Part shown: positions 18,471 to 28,251 of the stretch, piece by piece | How positions within the stretch are numbered: the first letter of the stretch is position 1 | How the letters are laid out: each line of letters starts with the position of its first letter | Assembly: GCA_044220535.1 (NCBI GenBank) | Contig: JBGAQU010000003.1 | Location: 3,432-67,431 of the forward strand | Length of the DNA: 64,000 bases | Reading direction: 5' to 3' | Source: JBDHTS01 sp044220535 | GTDB taxonomy: Bacteria > Pseudomonadota > Alphaproteobacteria > Micavibrionales > Micavibrionaceae | Program-made: the position numbers and the translations under genes | The notes under the pieces: model-generated | What the model was told of the DNA's origin: nothing | Seen by the model: the letters and a program-made list of their open reading frames with translations, nothing else | The model's database searches: none

Positions 18471-20893
18471 TCCCCGGCGTCGGCCAGACTGTCTTCATGG
18501 ACCATGGCGGCACGGTCTACGGCAATTCCCCGATTTATATCCCGTCCGGCAGCCTGATCGAAAACGCCGTGATGGGCGATGGCGACGATTACGTTGTCAC
18601 CAACGATGCCGACAACACCGTCTATGGCGGGCGTGGCAATGATTTTATCGTCAACAGCGCGGGCAACGATTATTTTGACGGCGGCGCAGGCGTTGATACC
18701 GCGCGCTTCGGCGAATTCGTGCACAACTACACATTCGATTTTTCAACGCCGCTGACTCTGATTTCCATGCACACCAACCCGATGTTCAGCGTGAATTACG
18801 GTACGGATACATGGTTCAATTTTGAATTTTTCTCCTTCAGCGACGGCACGTTCACCCTGGCCGAATTGCAGGATTTCCTGCACCCCGCCCTTCCCACGAT
18901 CGACCTGACGTTCGGCGGCGCCTATACCTATCATTCTCAATCCGCCGAAGATAAAATCCTGACCGGCGCGGATTTCGGGATGGCCGCAGGCGATTACGTC
19001 GATGTGCTGCGCGATTCATCCGGCCTGACCGTCACCTATCTGAACTCCCTGGCCCCTCATACCTTACAGGTGAACGGCAGCGGCGATAACGACGCCATAA
19101 CCGTCAACGGCCTCGGCGCCGGCTTTACCGTCACTGTCGATGGCGGAAGCGGAAATGACACGATTGCCGCAAACAACTTCGCAACCGCCACGCTGACGGG
19201 CGGCGATGGAAACGACACATTGTCTTTCATCAACGCCTCATCCGCCGTCAACATATCGCTCGCGATCACAGGCGCGCAGAATGCAGGTACCGGTACCTAT
19301 ACCATCATAGGCTTCGAAAACCTGACCGGCTCCGCTTTCGGCGATACATTATACGGCAACGCAGGCGCGAATATTTTCAAGGGCGATGCCGGGAACGATA
19401 CCTATAACTGGGGCGCGGGCAGCGGCAACGATTCCATTCTGGACAGCAGCGGCGCCGATAAAATCCTGATCTCCGGCCTGGCCGCCGAGCAGCTTTCCTT
19501 CACGGCGGATGGCGCCAACCTTGTCATCCGCTCTTTGTTATCCGCGTCGGACAGCCTGACCCTTCTGAACCAGCTTGATCCGTCCGCCCCCATGGTCGAA
19601 AGCCTGCAATTCGCCAGCGGCTTTACTCTCGCGCTGACGGATTTCAGCCACTGGAAATTCGGAACGTCCGGCGTCAACGCTATGTATGGCGACACCATCG
19701 CCGGATATAAGGACGTGATGTTCGGCGGCGACGGCAACGATTCCATGAAGGGCTATAACGGCGACGACACCCTCTCCGGCGATGCCGGGAACGACAAACT
19801 GTATGGCGGCAACGGCAACGACATCCTGGACGGCGGGTCGGGCAACGACACGCTCTATGGCGAAGCCGGAAACGACCTGATGTATGGCGGCGGCGGCAAC
19901 GACATATTCGACGGCGGCGCGGGCGACGATACTGTCTCCTATATCGGCTATACCGGCGCGATCACCGTCCTCACCACTGCGACCGGATACACTGTGCAGC
20001 ACGGCCTGTTCACGGATACGCTGACCGGCATCGAACACATTCTCCTGCCCGCCGCCCCCGCGCCTGAAAACAATATCTACACCTGGGGCGCCGGTTCCGG
20101 ATCTGTCATCATCAACGACAATGGCGGCAATGACCGCATCGCCATCGCCGGCCTTATGCCTGAAAACCTGGTCTTTACGGTTTCCGGCAACGATATGGCG
20201 ATTACATCCTCGCTTTCACCGTCGGACAGCCTGACCGTCACGGGGCAATTTTCAACCAGCGGCGTGCAGCGTATCGAACAAATCAGCTTTGCCGACGGGT
20301 TCACCGTTTCCCTGACCGATTACAGCCACTGGAAAACCGGCACGTCTGGCGTCGATGCCCTCTATGGCGACACGACGGCGGGTTACAATGATGTGATGTT
20401 CGGCGGCGGCGGCAATGACTCCCTGAAGGGCTATAACGGCGACGACGTTATCTCCGGCGATGCCGGCAATGATAAACTCTATGGCGGTAACGGCAGCGAC
20501 ACGCTGCATGGCGGCTCCGGCGCCGATACGCTGTACGGCGAGGCTGGCAAAGACATATTGTTCGGCGGCGCGGGCGCGGATACGCTGACAGGCGGATCGG
20601 GCGCGGACCGCTTCGTATTCGACCCGTCTACAGCCGCCAGCGACACCATCACCGATTTTTCCGCGACGGAAGATATCCTCGACTTCTCCCATCTGGTCGC
20701 CGGTTATGACCCGCTGACCAGCGCCATCGCCGATTTCGTCCAGATCACCGACAGCGGCGCGAACAGCATCGTCAAGGTCGATATCGACGGCGCTGGCACC
20801 ACCTACGGCTGGACCCAGGTGGCGACCCTGACAGGCGTCACCGGCCTGACCGACGAACAGGCGCTGATGGCGGCCGGGCATTTAACGGCTTGA
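18461..20893 (+). CDS. RTX calcium-binding repeat C-terminal part of the frameshifted subtilase
   Basis: An 810-residue frame that continues the upstream protease. It holds several blocks of GGxGNDxLxGG nonapeptides (about residues 40-75, 200-260, 415-495 and 640-700) that form calcium beta-rolls, and ends with a type I secretion-like C-terminus (RFVFDPSTAASDTITDFSATE onwards). Two long tandem units are recognisable, each starting near YTWGAGSG, passing through SHWK.GTSGV and ending in a nonapeptide block. There is no ribosome binding site or credible start, which supports a single original gene of about 1370 codons. Whether the frameshift is real or a sequencing error cannot be told here. 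Confidence 0.85.
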   Translation: MSMIPGVGQTVFMDHGGTVYGNSPIYIPSGSLIENAVMGDGDDYVVTNDADNTVYGGRGNDFIVNSAGNDYFDGGAGVDTARFGEFVHNYTFDFSTPLTLISMHTNPMFSVNYGTDTWFNFEFFSFSDGTFTLAELQDFLHPALPTIDLTFGGAYTYHSQSAEDKILTGADFGMAAGDYVDVLRDSSGLTVTYLNSLAPHTLQVNGSGDNDAITVNGLGAGFTVTVDGGSGNDTIAANNFATATLTGGDGNDTLSFINASSAVNISLAITGAQNAGTGTYTIIGFENLTGSAFGDTLYGNAGANIFKGDAGNDTYNWGAGSGNDSILDSSGADKILISGLAAEQLSFTADGANLVIRSLLSASDSLTLLNQLDPSAPMVESLQFASGFTLALTDFSHWKFGTSGVNAMYGDTIAGYKDVMFGGDGNDSMKGYNGDDTLSGDAGNDKLYGGNGNDILDGGSGNDTLYGEAGNDLMYGGGGNDIFDGGAGDDTVSYIGYTGAITVLTTATGYTVQHGLFTDTLTGIEHILLPAAPAPENNIYTWGAGSGSVIINDNGGNDRIAIAGLMPENLVFTVSGNDMAITSSLSPSDSLTVTGQFSTSGVQRIEQISFADGFTVSLTDYSHWKTGTSGVDALYGDTTAGYNDVMFGGGGNDSLKGYNGDDVISGDAGNDKLYGGNGSDTLHGGSGADTLYGEAGKDILFGGAGADTLTGGSGADRFVFDPSTAASDTITDFSATEDILDFSHLVAGYDPLTSAIADFVQITDSGANSIVKVDIDGAGTTYGWTQVATLTGVTGLTDEQALMAAGHLTA

Positions 20894-21047
20894 AATCCAT
20901 TCCGAACAAAGCCTCAACCTCAATTTTTTTAATTTATTTCTATAATTTAGTACAGCCCGTGGAAAATCGTAAAAATGTGATGGTTGCTTTTCCCTAAAGC
21001 GATTATAGTATCGGGTAACTCATATATATAAGAACAGGACTTTCGCC

Positions 21048-23381
21048 ATGGCGAGAAAACCGGCCAATAATCCGGGCATGCGACGTGAATTCGTGATCCA
21101 TGATCGCGACCGCGAACCGCTGGATCTTGAAAACCCGCTGGATGAGCCGGCCATGCGCGAAACCTCCTGGGAAGACGATATCCCGAAAAACGAAATTCTC
21201 CAGCTTCTGGCCAAGATTGGCCAGCGCCTGCAAAAAAGCGAGGAAGAACGCGCCAGGCTGAACAAGGCCCTGTCCGAATACCGCGACATGGTCGACGCGC
21301 TGGAAAGCAAAAGCGAGCAAAGCGAAAAAATCTTCCTGACGCTGCAGGACAAGCTGGCGAAACAGGAAAGCGCGGAGGAAAATCTCCGCCGCCGCCAGGA
21401 CGAACTGGAGCAAAAAGCGAAAGAACAGGCCGAACGCATTGAAAAGGCTGCCGCCCTCGCTGATAAAATCGAAGAAGCGATGGAACAGCAGGCGCGCCTG
21501 AAAAACCGCCTGGATAAGATCACACAGGACAAGGCGCGTTTCATCCGCAAGCTGGAACGGATCGAAGAAACTGTTGCCGAAACGCAGACAGCCCTGCAAT
21601 CGAAAGCCATGGTGCTGCTGACCGAGCAGGGCAGCGCCAAAACGCCGGGCCTGCTCTCCGATCTTCTACCCTCCCGCGGCGATGCCGCCATTGCCGCCGA
21701 ACCCCGCGAACGCGTTTACGCTTTCCCGTGGCAGGACGCGCTGGAAGGCCGCAGCGGAATGATTCTCGCCAGCCTGGTCGCGCTGGGCGTCGTCGCCGGC
21801 CTCGCCTTTGCAGGCCTGCAGGCAATGAACGCCGCGCCGAAACAAACGCCGCCCACCGAACAGACGGCATCGTCCGATATCACCGCACCGGTATCTACAG
21901 AACAGGCAACCGATGCAACACCATCCAGCTCCATCGACTCCGCAGGCCTGCAACCCACGCCGCGGTTTGAACAGACGCAACCTGCCCCCGCGAAGGATGC
22001 AGACTCAATGACGGAGGGCGAACGCCTCCAGCAATTCGAACAAAACCCGGATGAACTGGCCGCCGCCCTCAACAATATCGAACCCGGCAGCACACCGGAA
22101 CCTGCGGCTGCCGCAGCAGAAGAACCGGAACCGCCCAAGGCTGAAGTCAAACCGGAACCCGCCCCTCCCGTAAAACAGGTCGAAGCAAAACCCGCGCCTG
22201 AACCCGCGCCGAAAGCCGAAGCGGCCAAAGCGCCGGAAAAACCAGCGCCCGTACAGGCTGACCAGGCCGCGCCCGCCGATAGCAGCTTTGATGTCGCAGC
22301 CTTTGTCGCGTCGCAGGCGCCCAAGGGCGCGCTGACCGATCGCCTGAAACCCGATCCCGCTCTGCCCGATGCCGCGAAGAAGGTCGAGCAGCAGGCGTTT
22401 AACGGCGTGCCGGAAGCCCAGCACGATCTCGCCGCCATCTACACATCTGGCCGCAACAACGTGGCGGTGGATTACACTAAGGCCGCTGCATGGTTTCTGG
22501 AAGCTGCCACGCACAACATCGCCAATGCGCAATATAATCTCGGCGTTCTTTATCACCAGGGCATGGGCGTGACGAAAGATACGGAACTCGCCTTTAACTG
22601 GTACCGCGCCGCCGCCGCGCGCAACCATCCGGAAGCGCAATACAATCTCGGCATCGCCCATATCGAAGGTGAAGGCGCGCGCTACGATCCACGCCTCGCC
22701 ACGCGCTATTTCAAACGCGCCGCGCAGCAGGGCGTGATGGAAGCGTCCTACAATCTCGGCCTGATCTATGAGAATGGTTTGCTCGGCCAGCCGCAACCGA
22801 ACCAGGCGCTCTACTGGTACCGCACCGCCGCCAACCAGGGCAGCCCCGAAGGCAAGGCCGCGATGAACCAGCTGGCGCGCGGCATGAAACTGTCGCCGCA
22901 GCAGATCGATAAAATCTACAACGACGTGAAGGCGACGGAGAAATCCGCGGGTATCGATATCAAAGCCAAGGATATTCCAATCCAGGACCAGACTCTGCCC
23001 GCGCCAGAGAAACATGCGGATGCCGCACCGGTTTCATCCTCCGCCACGCCTATGCCCATCTCCAGCGCAACGCCGCCCGCACCGACAGATCCGGTTGTTG
23101 TTGCACAAATCCAGGAACAGCTGATCCGCCTCGGCCTGTTCCCCGGCCCGGCCAATGGCGTCATCAACCTCGTCACCGAAGATGCCATCCGCGCCTATCA
23201 GCGCCAGAGCGCCCTGCCCCAGGACGGTCGCGCCAGCCAGGCCCTGCTGGTGAACATGCTGTCGAGCGAACTATCCAAACCGAAAAAAACTGCTAGCGTT
23301 CGCAAGCCCTCTTCACCGCCCATCCAGCCGGAAGCGTTAAGGCCGGACGATATGGCTGCGCCGGAGACAATGCAGGATTAA
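21048..23381 (+). CDS. PodJ-like membrane protein with coiled coil, Sel1 repeats and peptidoglycan-binding domain
   Basis: 777 residues. Residues 45-195 are a charged cytoplasmic coiled coil, one membrane helix lies at about 236-258 (MILASLVALGVVAGLAFAG), then a Pro/Ala/Glu-rich linker to about 420, Sel1-type repeats at about 445-610 (AQYNLGVLYHQGMGV, AQYNLGIAHIEGEGA, ASYNLGLIYENGL) and a C-terminal peptidoglycan-binding domain 1 at about 685-745 (IQEQLIRLGLFPGPANGVI). This order is that of PodJ polar localisation factors of alphaproteobacteria, which organise pole-specific complexes. The protein is shorter than Caulobacter PodJ and orthology is inferred from architecture alone. SD AAGAACAGGACT precedes the ATG. 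Confidence 0.75.
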   Translation: MARKPANNPGMRREFVIHDRDREPLDLENPLDEPAMRETSWEDDIPKNEILQLLAKIGQRLQKSEEERARLNKALSEYRDMVDALESKSEQSEKIFLTLQDKLAKQESAEENLRRRQDELEQKAKEQAERIEKAAALADKIEEAMEQQARLKNRLDKITQDKARFIRKLERIEETVAETQTALQSKAMVLLTEQGSAKTPGLLSDLLPSRGDAAIAAEPRERVYAFPWQDALEGRSGMILASLVALGVVAGLAFAGLQAMNAAPKQTPPTEQTASSDITAPVSTEQATDATPSSSIDSAGLQPTPRFEQTQPAPAKDADSMTEGERLQQFEQNPDELAAALNNIEPGSTPEPAAAAAEEPEPPKAEVKPEPAPPVKQVEAKPAPEPAPKAEAAKAPEKPAPVQADQAAPADSSFDVAAFVASQAPKGALTDRLKPDPALPDAAKKVEQQAFNGVPEAQHDLAAIYTSGRNNVAVDYTKAAAWFLEAATHNIANAQYNLGVLYHQGMGVTKDTELAFNWYRAAAARNHPEAQYNLGIAHIEGEGARYDPRLATRYFKRAAQQGVMEASYNLGLIYENGLLGQPQPNQALYWYRTAANQGSPEGKAAMNQLARGMKLSPQQIDKIYNDVKATEKSAGIDIKAKDIPIQDQTLPAPEKHADAAPVSSSATPMPISSATPPAPTDPVVVAQIQEQLIRLGLFPGPANGVINLVTEDAIRAYQRQSALPQDGRASQALLVNMLSSELSKPKKTASVRKPSSPPIQPEALRPDDMAAPETMQD

Positions 23382-23400
23382 TTCCATCTAAAAAATTATC

Positions 23401-23517
23401 GTCATCCCGGCGAAAGCCGGGACCCATACGATATTCCAACCTATCAAACGGCAAACAATTTTTAGCCTTCAGTGAAATTTTAAACCGTGCATGGGTCCCG
23501 GCTTTCGCCGGGATGAC
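23401..23517. repeat. REP/BIME-like inverted pair
   Basis: GTCATCCCGGCGAAAGCCGG and its inverted partner ending GGGATGAC enclose an AT-rich spacer of about 65 bp. It lies between the convergent PodJ-like and ispE genes, as REP elements usually do, and could act as a bidirectional transcription or mRNA-stability signal. Confidence 0.85.
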
Positions 23518-23532
23518 GTTAAAATATAAAAT

Positions 23533-24429
23533 TCAATACCGCTCCACCCTGTTCAGCATCCCGGCCTTTGCCCACCAGTCGGGATGCTTTTCAGCGATGG
23601 ATTCCGCGGCAGCGCCTGCATCCTCTTCACTCTCAAACAACCCAAAACACGTCGCCCCGCTCCCGCTCATGCGGGACAGAAGGCATCCGTCGTAGGATTG
23701 CAGATCCGCCAGCACGAATGCGATTTCTGGTACGATTGTCACGGCGGCCTCAGTCAGACCGTTGCCGTGCCCTTCCAGCCATGACAGCAACGCGGCGCGA
23801 TCCAGCCCAGCCGGAACAACCGACGGCATCGCATACGGCCCGCCGAACCGCCCGAACACATCCGGCGTCGGGCAGGCCATACCCGGGTTGACCAGCAGCA
23901 CGGGCAGTTCCGGCAAATCCTGCACAGGCTCCAATCTTTCCCCCGTCCCCATCATCCGCACCGGGCGGCAGGCGAGGCACACCGGTACATCCGACCCGAG
24001 CGATAAAGCCAGCGCATGCAGCCAGGGCAGCGCCAACGGCGTCAGCCCCCATAAATCCATCAATCCCCACATCACCGCTGCCGCATCCGCCGAGCCGCCG
24101 CCAATGCCGGACGCCAGCGGCACATTCTTATGCAGCGTGATTTTACAGGCCAGCGGCCGTCCCGCCGCCTCCGCCATGCCATAGGCGGCCTTCACCGCCA
24201 GATTGCCCGAGGCGCGGCTGTCATCCAGATCGGCAGGCCCGAAATCCCGCGCGAACGGCCCGGCCACATGAAAGGAAAACCCTGTCCCTGGCTCAATCGT
24301 CACCCGGTCGCCGATATCCGCAAACGCCACAAGGGAATCCAGCAGATGATACCCGTTATCCAACCGCCCCGTCACAGCGAGAGACAGGTTGATTTTAACA
24401 GGCGCCAGAATGTCGATTTTTTTGTTCAT
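23533..24429 (-). CDS. ispE: 4-diphosphocytidyl-2-C-methyl-D-erythritol kinase
   Basis: 298 residues, GHMP kinase family, the ATP-dependent phosphorylation step of the MEP pathway of isoprenoid precursor synthesis in the cytosol. The N-terminus APVKINLSLAVTGRLDNGYH, the glycine-rich GHMP motif NVPLASGIGGGSADAAAVM and the C-terminal SRMSGSGATCFGLFES are all present and intact. The gene ispE next to a TPR lipoprotein and ETF-QO is a common alphaproteobacterial neighbourhood. Flanked on both sides by palindromic repeats. Confidence 0.95.
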   Translation of the reverse strand: MNKKIDILAPVKINLSLAVTGRLDNGYHLLDSLVAFADIGDRVTIEPGTGFSFHVAGPFARDFGPADLDDSRASGNLAVKAAYGMAEAAGRPLACKITLHKNVPLASGIGGGSADAAAVMWGLMDLWGLTPLALPWLHALALSLGSDVPVCLACRPVRMMGTGERLEPVQDLPELPVLLVNPGMACPTPDVFGRFGGPYAMPSVVPAGLDRAALLSWLEGHGNGLTEAAVTIVPEIAFVLADLQSYDGCLLSRMSGSGATCFGLFESEEDAGAAAESIAEKHPDWWAKAGMLNRVERY

Positions 24430-24483
24430 GATATATTTTTATAAAATTAAAGTATTTTCTGATTTAAATCCAATCTCATCATT

Positions 24484-24588
24484 GTCATCCTCCGGCTTGA
24501 CCGGAGGATCCATGCGCTGGCTACGCATTTTTCTGAATTTGATTATCCGAACTATTGTATGGATCCTCCGGTCAAGCCGGAGGATGAC
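24484..24588. repeat. Palindromic repeat, second REP type (CCTCCGGCTTGACCGGAGG)
   Basis: GTCATCCTCCGGCTTGACCG and its exact inverse ending GGAGGATGAC flank a spacer of about 50 bp. Layout equals the GTCATCCCGG family (outer GTCATCC, inner CCA), but the stem sequence differs, so it is a sister family. Confidence 0.8.
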
Positions 24589-24598
24589 AAAATATAAT

Positions 24599-26413
24599 TT
24601 ACCGCGTCACCGGCTCCGCCTTCATCTTTTCTTCTTCGCCCAACCCAGGCCCCGAAGGCGGCGCAGCATTTGCGGCTTTCACTTTCCCCGGCGCGCCGAG
24701 TCCGTCTTTTAGCTTCACAGCAATCGCCTCTTTCAACGCCGCGTCATCCGGCCCGGCATTATTACGCGCACGTTCCCATTGGAATTTCGCTTCCAGCTCC
24801 CGGCCCACGCGCCAGTAGGCATCGCCCAGATGGTCATTGATCGTGGCGTCATAGGGCAGCAGTTCCACCGCACGCTCCAGATGCGGGATCGATTCATCAT
24901 ACCGCCCCATCATATACATCACCCAGCCGAGCGAGTCCGTGATATACCCGTCCGTGGGCTTCAACGTCACCGCCCGCTGGATCATCTGCAGCGACTGGTC
25001 CAGGTTGACTCCCTGATCCGCCCAGCCATATCCCAGATAATTCATCAGATAAGGATTATCCGGACGATAGCTCAGCGCGTCTTTCAGATCCGCCTCCGCC
25101 TTGCGCCAGTCGCCTTCGCGCTCATAGGCCATGCCGCGCGCATACAGAAGATACCAGTATTCCTCCGGCACCTTGCCGCCAATATGCGTCGCCGCCTTGT
25201 TATAGATTTTCAGCGCGCCGCTATAATCCTCTTCCTGCCGGTATAAATCGCCAATGCGGATCAGGGATTCAACGTCATTGTTGTCGATGAACAGTCGGTT
25301 CAGCAGCGCCTTTGCCTCGCCATGCCGCCCGGCCTCGGCCAGCAGTTCGGCGGCGTGGCGCTGCGATGCCATATAGGACGGATTGTCCTTCGGCACATCC
25401 TTGAAATACTGGATCGCCTCATCATACCGCCCATTGCGCGCCAGCGTATCGCCCAGAAGCAGTTTCGCGTCGATCATGTCCGGCTTCAGGGCCAGCGCCA
25501 TTTCCGCGAAGATCTTGGCGCTGGTATCGCTGTATTCCTGATACAGCACGAATGCCATGTCATACATGGCCAGCGCCGCGCCTTCGACCGGAGTCTTGAT
25601 CTGCAGCGGCATCAGCATCGGCTTGATGCTGCCGTCATTTTTTTTCAGCGCGTCGATTTTTTTGATCAGCGCCATGTTCTTGCCCGTCTGGGTCAAAACG
25701 CCGTTATAAACAGCCAGCGCATCGTCGTTTTCGCCCAAGGCGGCCAGCAAATCGCCCGCGCGTTCGGCGTCATAGGTGCCAAGCCCGCCGGACTCGATAA
25801 TCCGCTTCGTAAACTGCTTCGCCTTCTCCGGCTGATTCAGCATCAGCGCCATGCAGGCGCCGTGATACAGATGGATCGTCGTATCGTTGAATCCGGCCGT
25901 GTCCAGCTTGCCCTGCCCCGCCTTCACCCAACCATAGACCAGCGGCTTGATAAAGGATGTCAGATCGCCGTCCGGCATGATTTTCAGATATGTTTCTGCC
26001 TGGGCCGCATCGTTCTGCGCCAGCGCGTTGACGGACAGCACCAGCAGCGCCAGCCCGTTCTTCGGCTCGGCCTTCAAAACGGTCTGCGCCCGTTCCGCCG
26101 CGCGTTTCATATCGCCCGACCCAACCGCCAGGATCATCGACCGCTTCAAAAGATCGGCATTCCCCATATCCCCTTTCAGCACGCGGTCCAGAAAACCGTT
26201 GGCGGTTTCCCAGTCATATTGCGATTGCGCGAAATGGCTGGACAGGAAATCGCCGGACGGCGTCCGCGCTTCGCGTCCCATCACCTCAATGACATCCTGC
26301 GGCATGCCGTCGGCGTTCTTCGCCTCTTCCTTCCCGGATTTGTCGGAGCATCCGGTCAGCATGGCGCCTGCCATCAGAGTCAGGATCAATGTGCGTAAAA
26401 CTTTAACCTTCAT
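24599..26413 (-). CDS. TPR-repeat outer-membrane-type lipoprotein
   Basis: About 604 residues. It starts with a lipoprotein signal (MKVKVLRTLILTLMAGAM, lipobox LTGC at residue 22), followed by tetratricopeptide repeats over most of the length, clearest in the C-terminal half (ALSYRPDNPYLMNYLGYGWA, AVTLKPTDGYITDSLGWVMY, AVELLPYDATINDHLGDAYW). Such proteins next to ispE are a conserved alphaproteobacterial feature; no defined activity is known to me, and scaffold function in the envelope is inferred. I chose the internal Met because it gives a standard signal peptide. Confidence 0.85.
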   Translation of the reverse strand: MKVKVLRTLILTLMAGAMLTGCSDKSGKEEAKNADGMPQDVIEVMGREARTPSGDFLSSHFAQSQYDWETANGFLDRVLKGDMGNADLLKRSMILAVGSGDMKRAAERAQTVLKAEPKNGLALLVLSVNALAQNDAAQAETYLKIMPDGDLTSFIKPLVYGWVKAGQGKLDTAGFNDTTIHLYHGACMALMLNQPEKAKQFTKRIIESGGLGTYDAERAGDLLAALGENDDALAVYNGVLTQTGKNMALIKKIDALKKNDGSIKPMLMPLQIKTPVEGAALAMYDMAFVLYQEYSDTSAKIFAEMALALKPDMIDAKLLLGDTLARNGRYDEAIQYFKDVPKDNPSYMASQRHAAELLAEAGRHGEAKALLNRLFIDNNDVESLIRIGDLYRQEEDYSGALKIYNKAATHIGGKVPEEYWYLLYARGMAYEREGDWRKAEADLKDALSYRPDNPYLMNYLGYGWADQGVNLDQSLQMIQRAVTLKPTDGYITDSLGWVMYMMGRYDESIPHLERAVELLPYDATINDHLGDAYWRVGRELEAKFQWERARNNAGPDDAALKEAIAVKLKDGLGAPGKVKAANAAPPSGPGLGEEEKMKAEPVTR

Positions 26414-26450
26414 ATCCGCTCGCAATTGTTTCGTTCCAATCTCTCCGTCG

Positions 26451-26517
26451 CCATCCCGGCGAAAGCCGGGATCGGGTGACGATTACCCAACTCGGTCCCG
26501 GCTTTCGCCGGGATGAC
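26451..26517. repeat. REP/BIME-like palindrome
   Basis: CATCCCGGCGAAAGCCGGGA paired with its inverse ending CCGGGATGAC, spacer about 20 bp. It lies between the stop of ETF-QO and the start of the TPR lipoprotein gene, both on the minus strand. Confidence 0.85.
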
Positions 26518-26524
26518 AACAGTA

Positions 26525-28168
26525 TCACATATTCGTATAATTCGGACCACCGCCGCCCTGCGGCACGGTCCAGACGATATTTTGCGACGGGTCTTTGATA
26601 TCGCATGTCTTGCAATGCACGCAGTTCTGCGCATTGATCACGAATTTCGGCTCGCCCTGCTCCTCCACCACTTCATACACGCCCGCAGGGCAATATCGTT
26701 GCGCCGGTTCCGCGTATACTGGCAGGTTGAATTCAATCGGGATCGCCGGATCTTTCAGCTTCAGATGGCTCGGTTGGTTTTCCGCATGCATCGTGCCGGA
26801 CAGGCGCACGGAGCTTAAACGGTCAAACGTCAACTCGCCATCCGGTTTCGGATACTGGATCGGTGTCGCTTCATCCGCTTTTTTCAACTGCGCATGGTCG
26901 GCATGGTTTTTCAGCGTGAAAGGCAGCATCCATCCGCCAATGGTCTGGAACGCGGCATTCGCCAGGCCAACCCACAATCCCCATTTGAACCCGGGGCGGA
27001 TATTGCGCACGCGATACAGTTCCGGCCACAGCCAGGATTGTTTCAGGCGGTCCGTATACGCCGTGCATTCCACGCCGCGATTGTCCTCGCCCAGCCAGTC
27101 AACCACAGCCTCCGCCGCGACCATGCCGGATTTCATCGCCATATGCGTGCCCTTGATCTTCGGCACGTTCAGCGTCCCGGCGGAATCCCCGGCCAGCAGA
27201 CCGCCCGGGAAGGTCAGCTTCGGCAGCGACTGATACCCGCCTTCCGCCAGCGCCCGCGCGCCGTAGGATATGCGCCGCCCGCCGGTCAGGATGTCGCGGA
27301 TTGCCGGATGGGTCTTGAACCGCTGCATCTCCTCGAACGGCGACAGATACGGGTTTTTGTAATCGAGGCCGACGACCAACCCGATCGACACCTGGTTGTT
27401 GTCGAGGTGATAGACCCACGACCCGCCATAGGTCTGCGAATCCAGCGGCCAGCCCACGGTATGAATGCTGCGCCCCTGGTGATGCTTTTCCGGCAGGACT
27501 TCCCAAATTTCTTTCACGCCCAGCGCATAGGTCTGCGGATCGCTGTCTTTCCGCAAGCCAAACCGGTTGATCAGCGATTTCGCGAGCGAGCCATGGCAGC
27601 CTTCGGTGATGATCGTCTGCTTCGCATGGATTTCAATGCCGGGTTCAAACTGCGGCGTCTTCTCCCCGTGCTTGCCCACGCCCATATCGCAGGTCGCGAC
27701 GCCCATCACCGCGCCGTCGGCGTTGTACAACACGTCCGAAACCGAAAATCCCGGATAAATCTCAACGCCCAAAGCTTCCGCCTGCTGCCCCAGCCACTGG
27801 CACAGATTGCCGAGGCTGCCTAGGTAATTGCCGTGATTGATCATCTGCGGCGGCGTCGGCAGGCGGATCGCTTTTTTCTTGGTCAGGAACAGGAATTTGT
27901 CTTCCGTGGATGCGACTGTCAGCGGCGCGCCCTTGTCCTTCCAGTCGGGAAACAATTCTTTCAATGCTCTTGGCTCGATACACGCGCCGGACAGGATATG
28001 CGCCCCGACCCGCGAACCTTTTTCCAGGACACACAGAGTCATATCCCGCCCTTTTTCCGCCGCCAGCTGTTTCATGCGGATGGCGCAGGCCAGCCCCGCC
28101 GGCCCGGCGCCGACGATCACTGCATCATATTCCATGACATGCCTGTCAGGGCGGATTGGTTGTGGCAT
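26525..28168 (-). CDS. Electron transfer flavoprotein-ubiquinone oxidoreductase
   Basis: 547 residues, full length for ETF-QO. It passes electrons from ETF (fatty acid and amino acid oxidation) to ubiquinone at the inner membrane. The FAD-binding motif VIVGAGPAGLACAIRM is at about residues 16-31, the LLAGDSAGTLNVPKIKGTH stretch in the middle, and the 4Fe-4S cluster ligands in CVHCKTCDIKDP with the typical PQGGGGPNY end. A second start at MEYDAV 11 codons in is possible. Neighbours (uracil-DNA glycosylase divergent, TPR and ispE downstream) fit the usual alphaproteobacterial order. Confidence 0.95.
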   Translation of the reverse strand: MPQPIRPDRHVMEYDAVIVGAGPAGLACAIRMKQLAAEKGRDMTLCVLEKGSRVGAHILSGACIEPRALKELFPDWKDKGAPLTVASTEDKFLFLTKKKAIRLPTPPQMINHGNYLGSLGNLCQWLGQQAEALGVEIYPGFSVSDVLYNADGAVMGVATCDMGVGKHGEKTPQFEPGIEIHAKQTIITEGCHGSLAKSLINRFGLRKDSDPQTYALGVKEIWEVLPEKHHQGRSIHTVGWPLDSQTYGGSWVYHLDNNQVSIGLVVGLDYKNPYLSPFEEMQRFKTHPAIRDILTGGRRISYGARALAEGGYQSLPKLTFPGGLLAGDSAGTLNVPKIKGTHMAMKSGMVAAEAVVDWLGEDNRGVECTAYTDRLKQSWLWPELYRVRNIRPGFKWGLWVGLANAAFQTIGGWMLPFTLKNHADHAQLKKADEATPIQYPKPDGELTFDRLSSVRLSGTMHAENQPSHLKLKDPAIPIEFNLPVYAEPAQRYCPAGVYEVVEEQGEPKFVINAQNCVHCKTCDIKDPSQNIVWTVPQGGGGPNYTNM

Positions 28169-28251
28169 ATAGTGAGACTCTCAATCTTGCTCCCGCCAAC
28201 TCTATCCTATAAGCATGGATAATCAAGACGTGGGCGGATGAAGCGAAGGGG

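Noticed and set aside
18461..20893. RTX tail as an independent gene
   Set aside because: No ribosome binding site or natural start, and it continues the protease when one base is added.
22005..23015. 336-codon minus-strand frame opposite the PodJ-like gene
   Set aside because: Phe/Arg/Gly-rich shadow of the repeat-containing gene.
23401..23517. CRISPR-like repeat series
   Set aside because: Copies are inverted pairs scattered over the window, not direct repeats with regular spacers.
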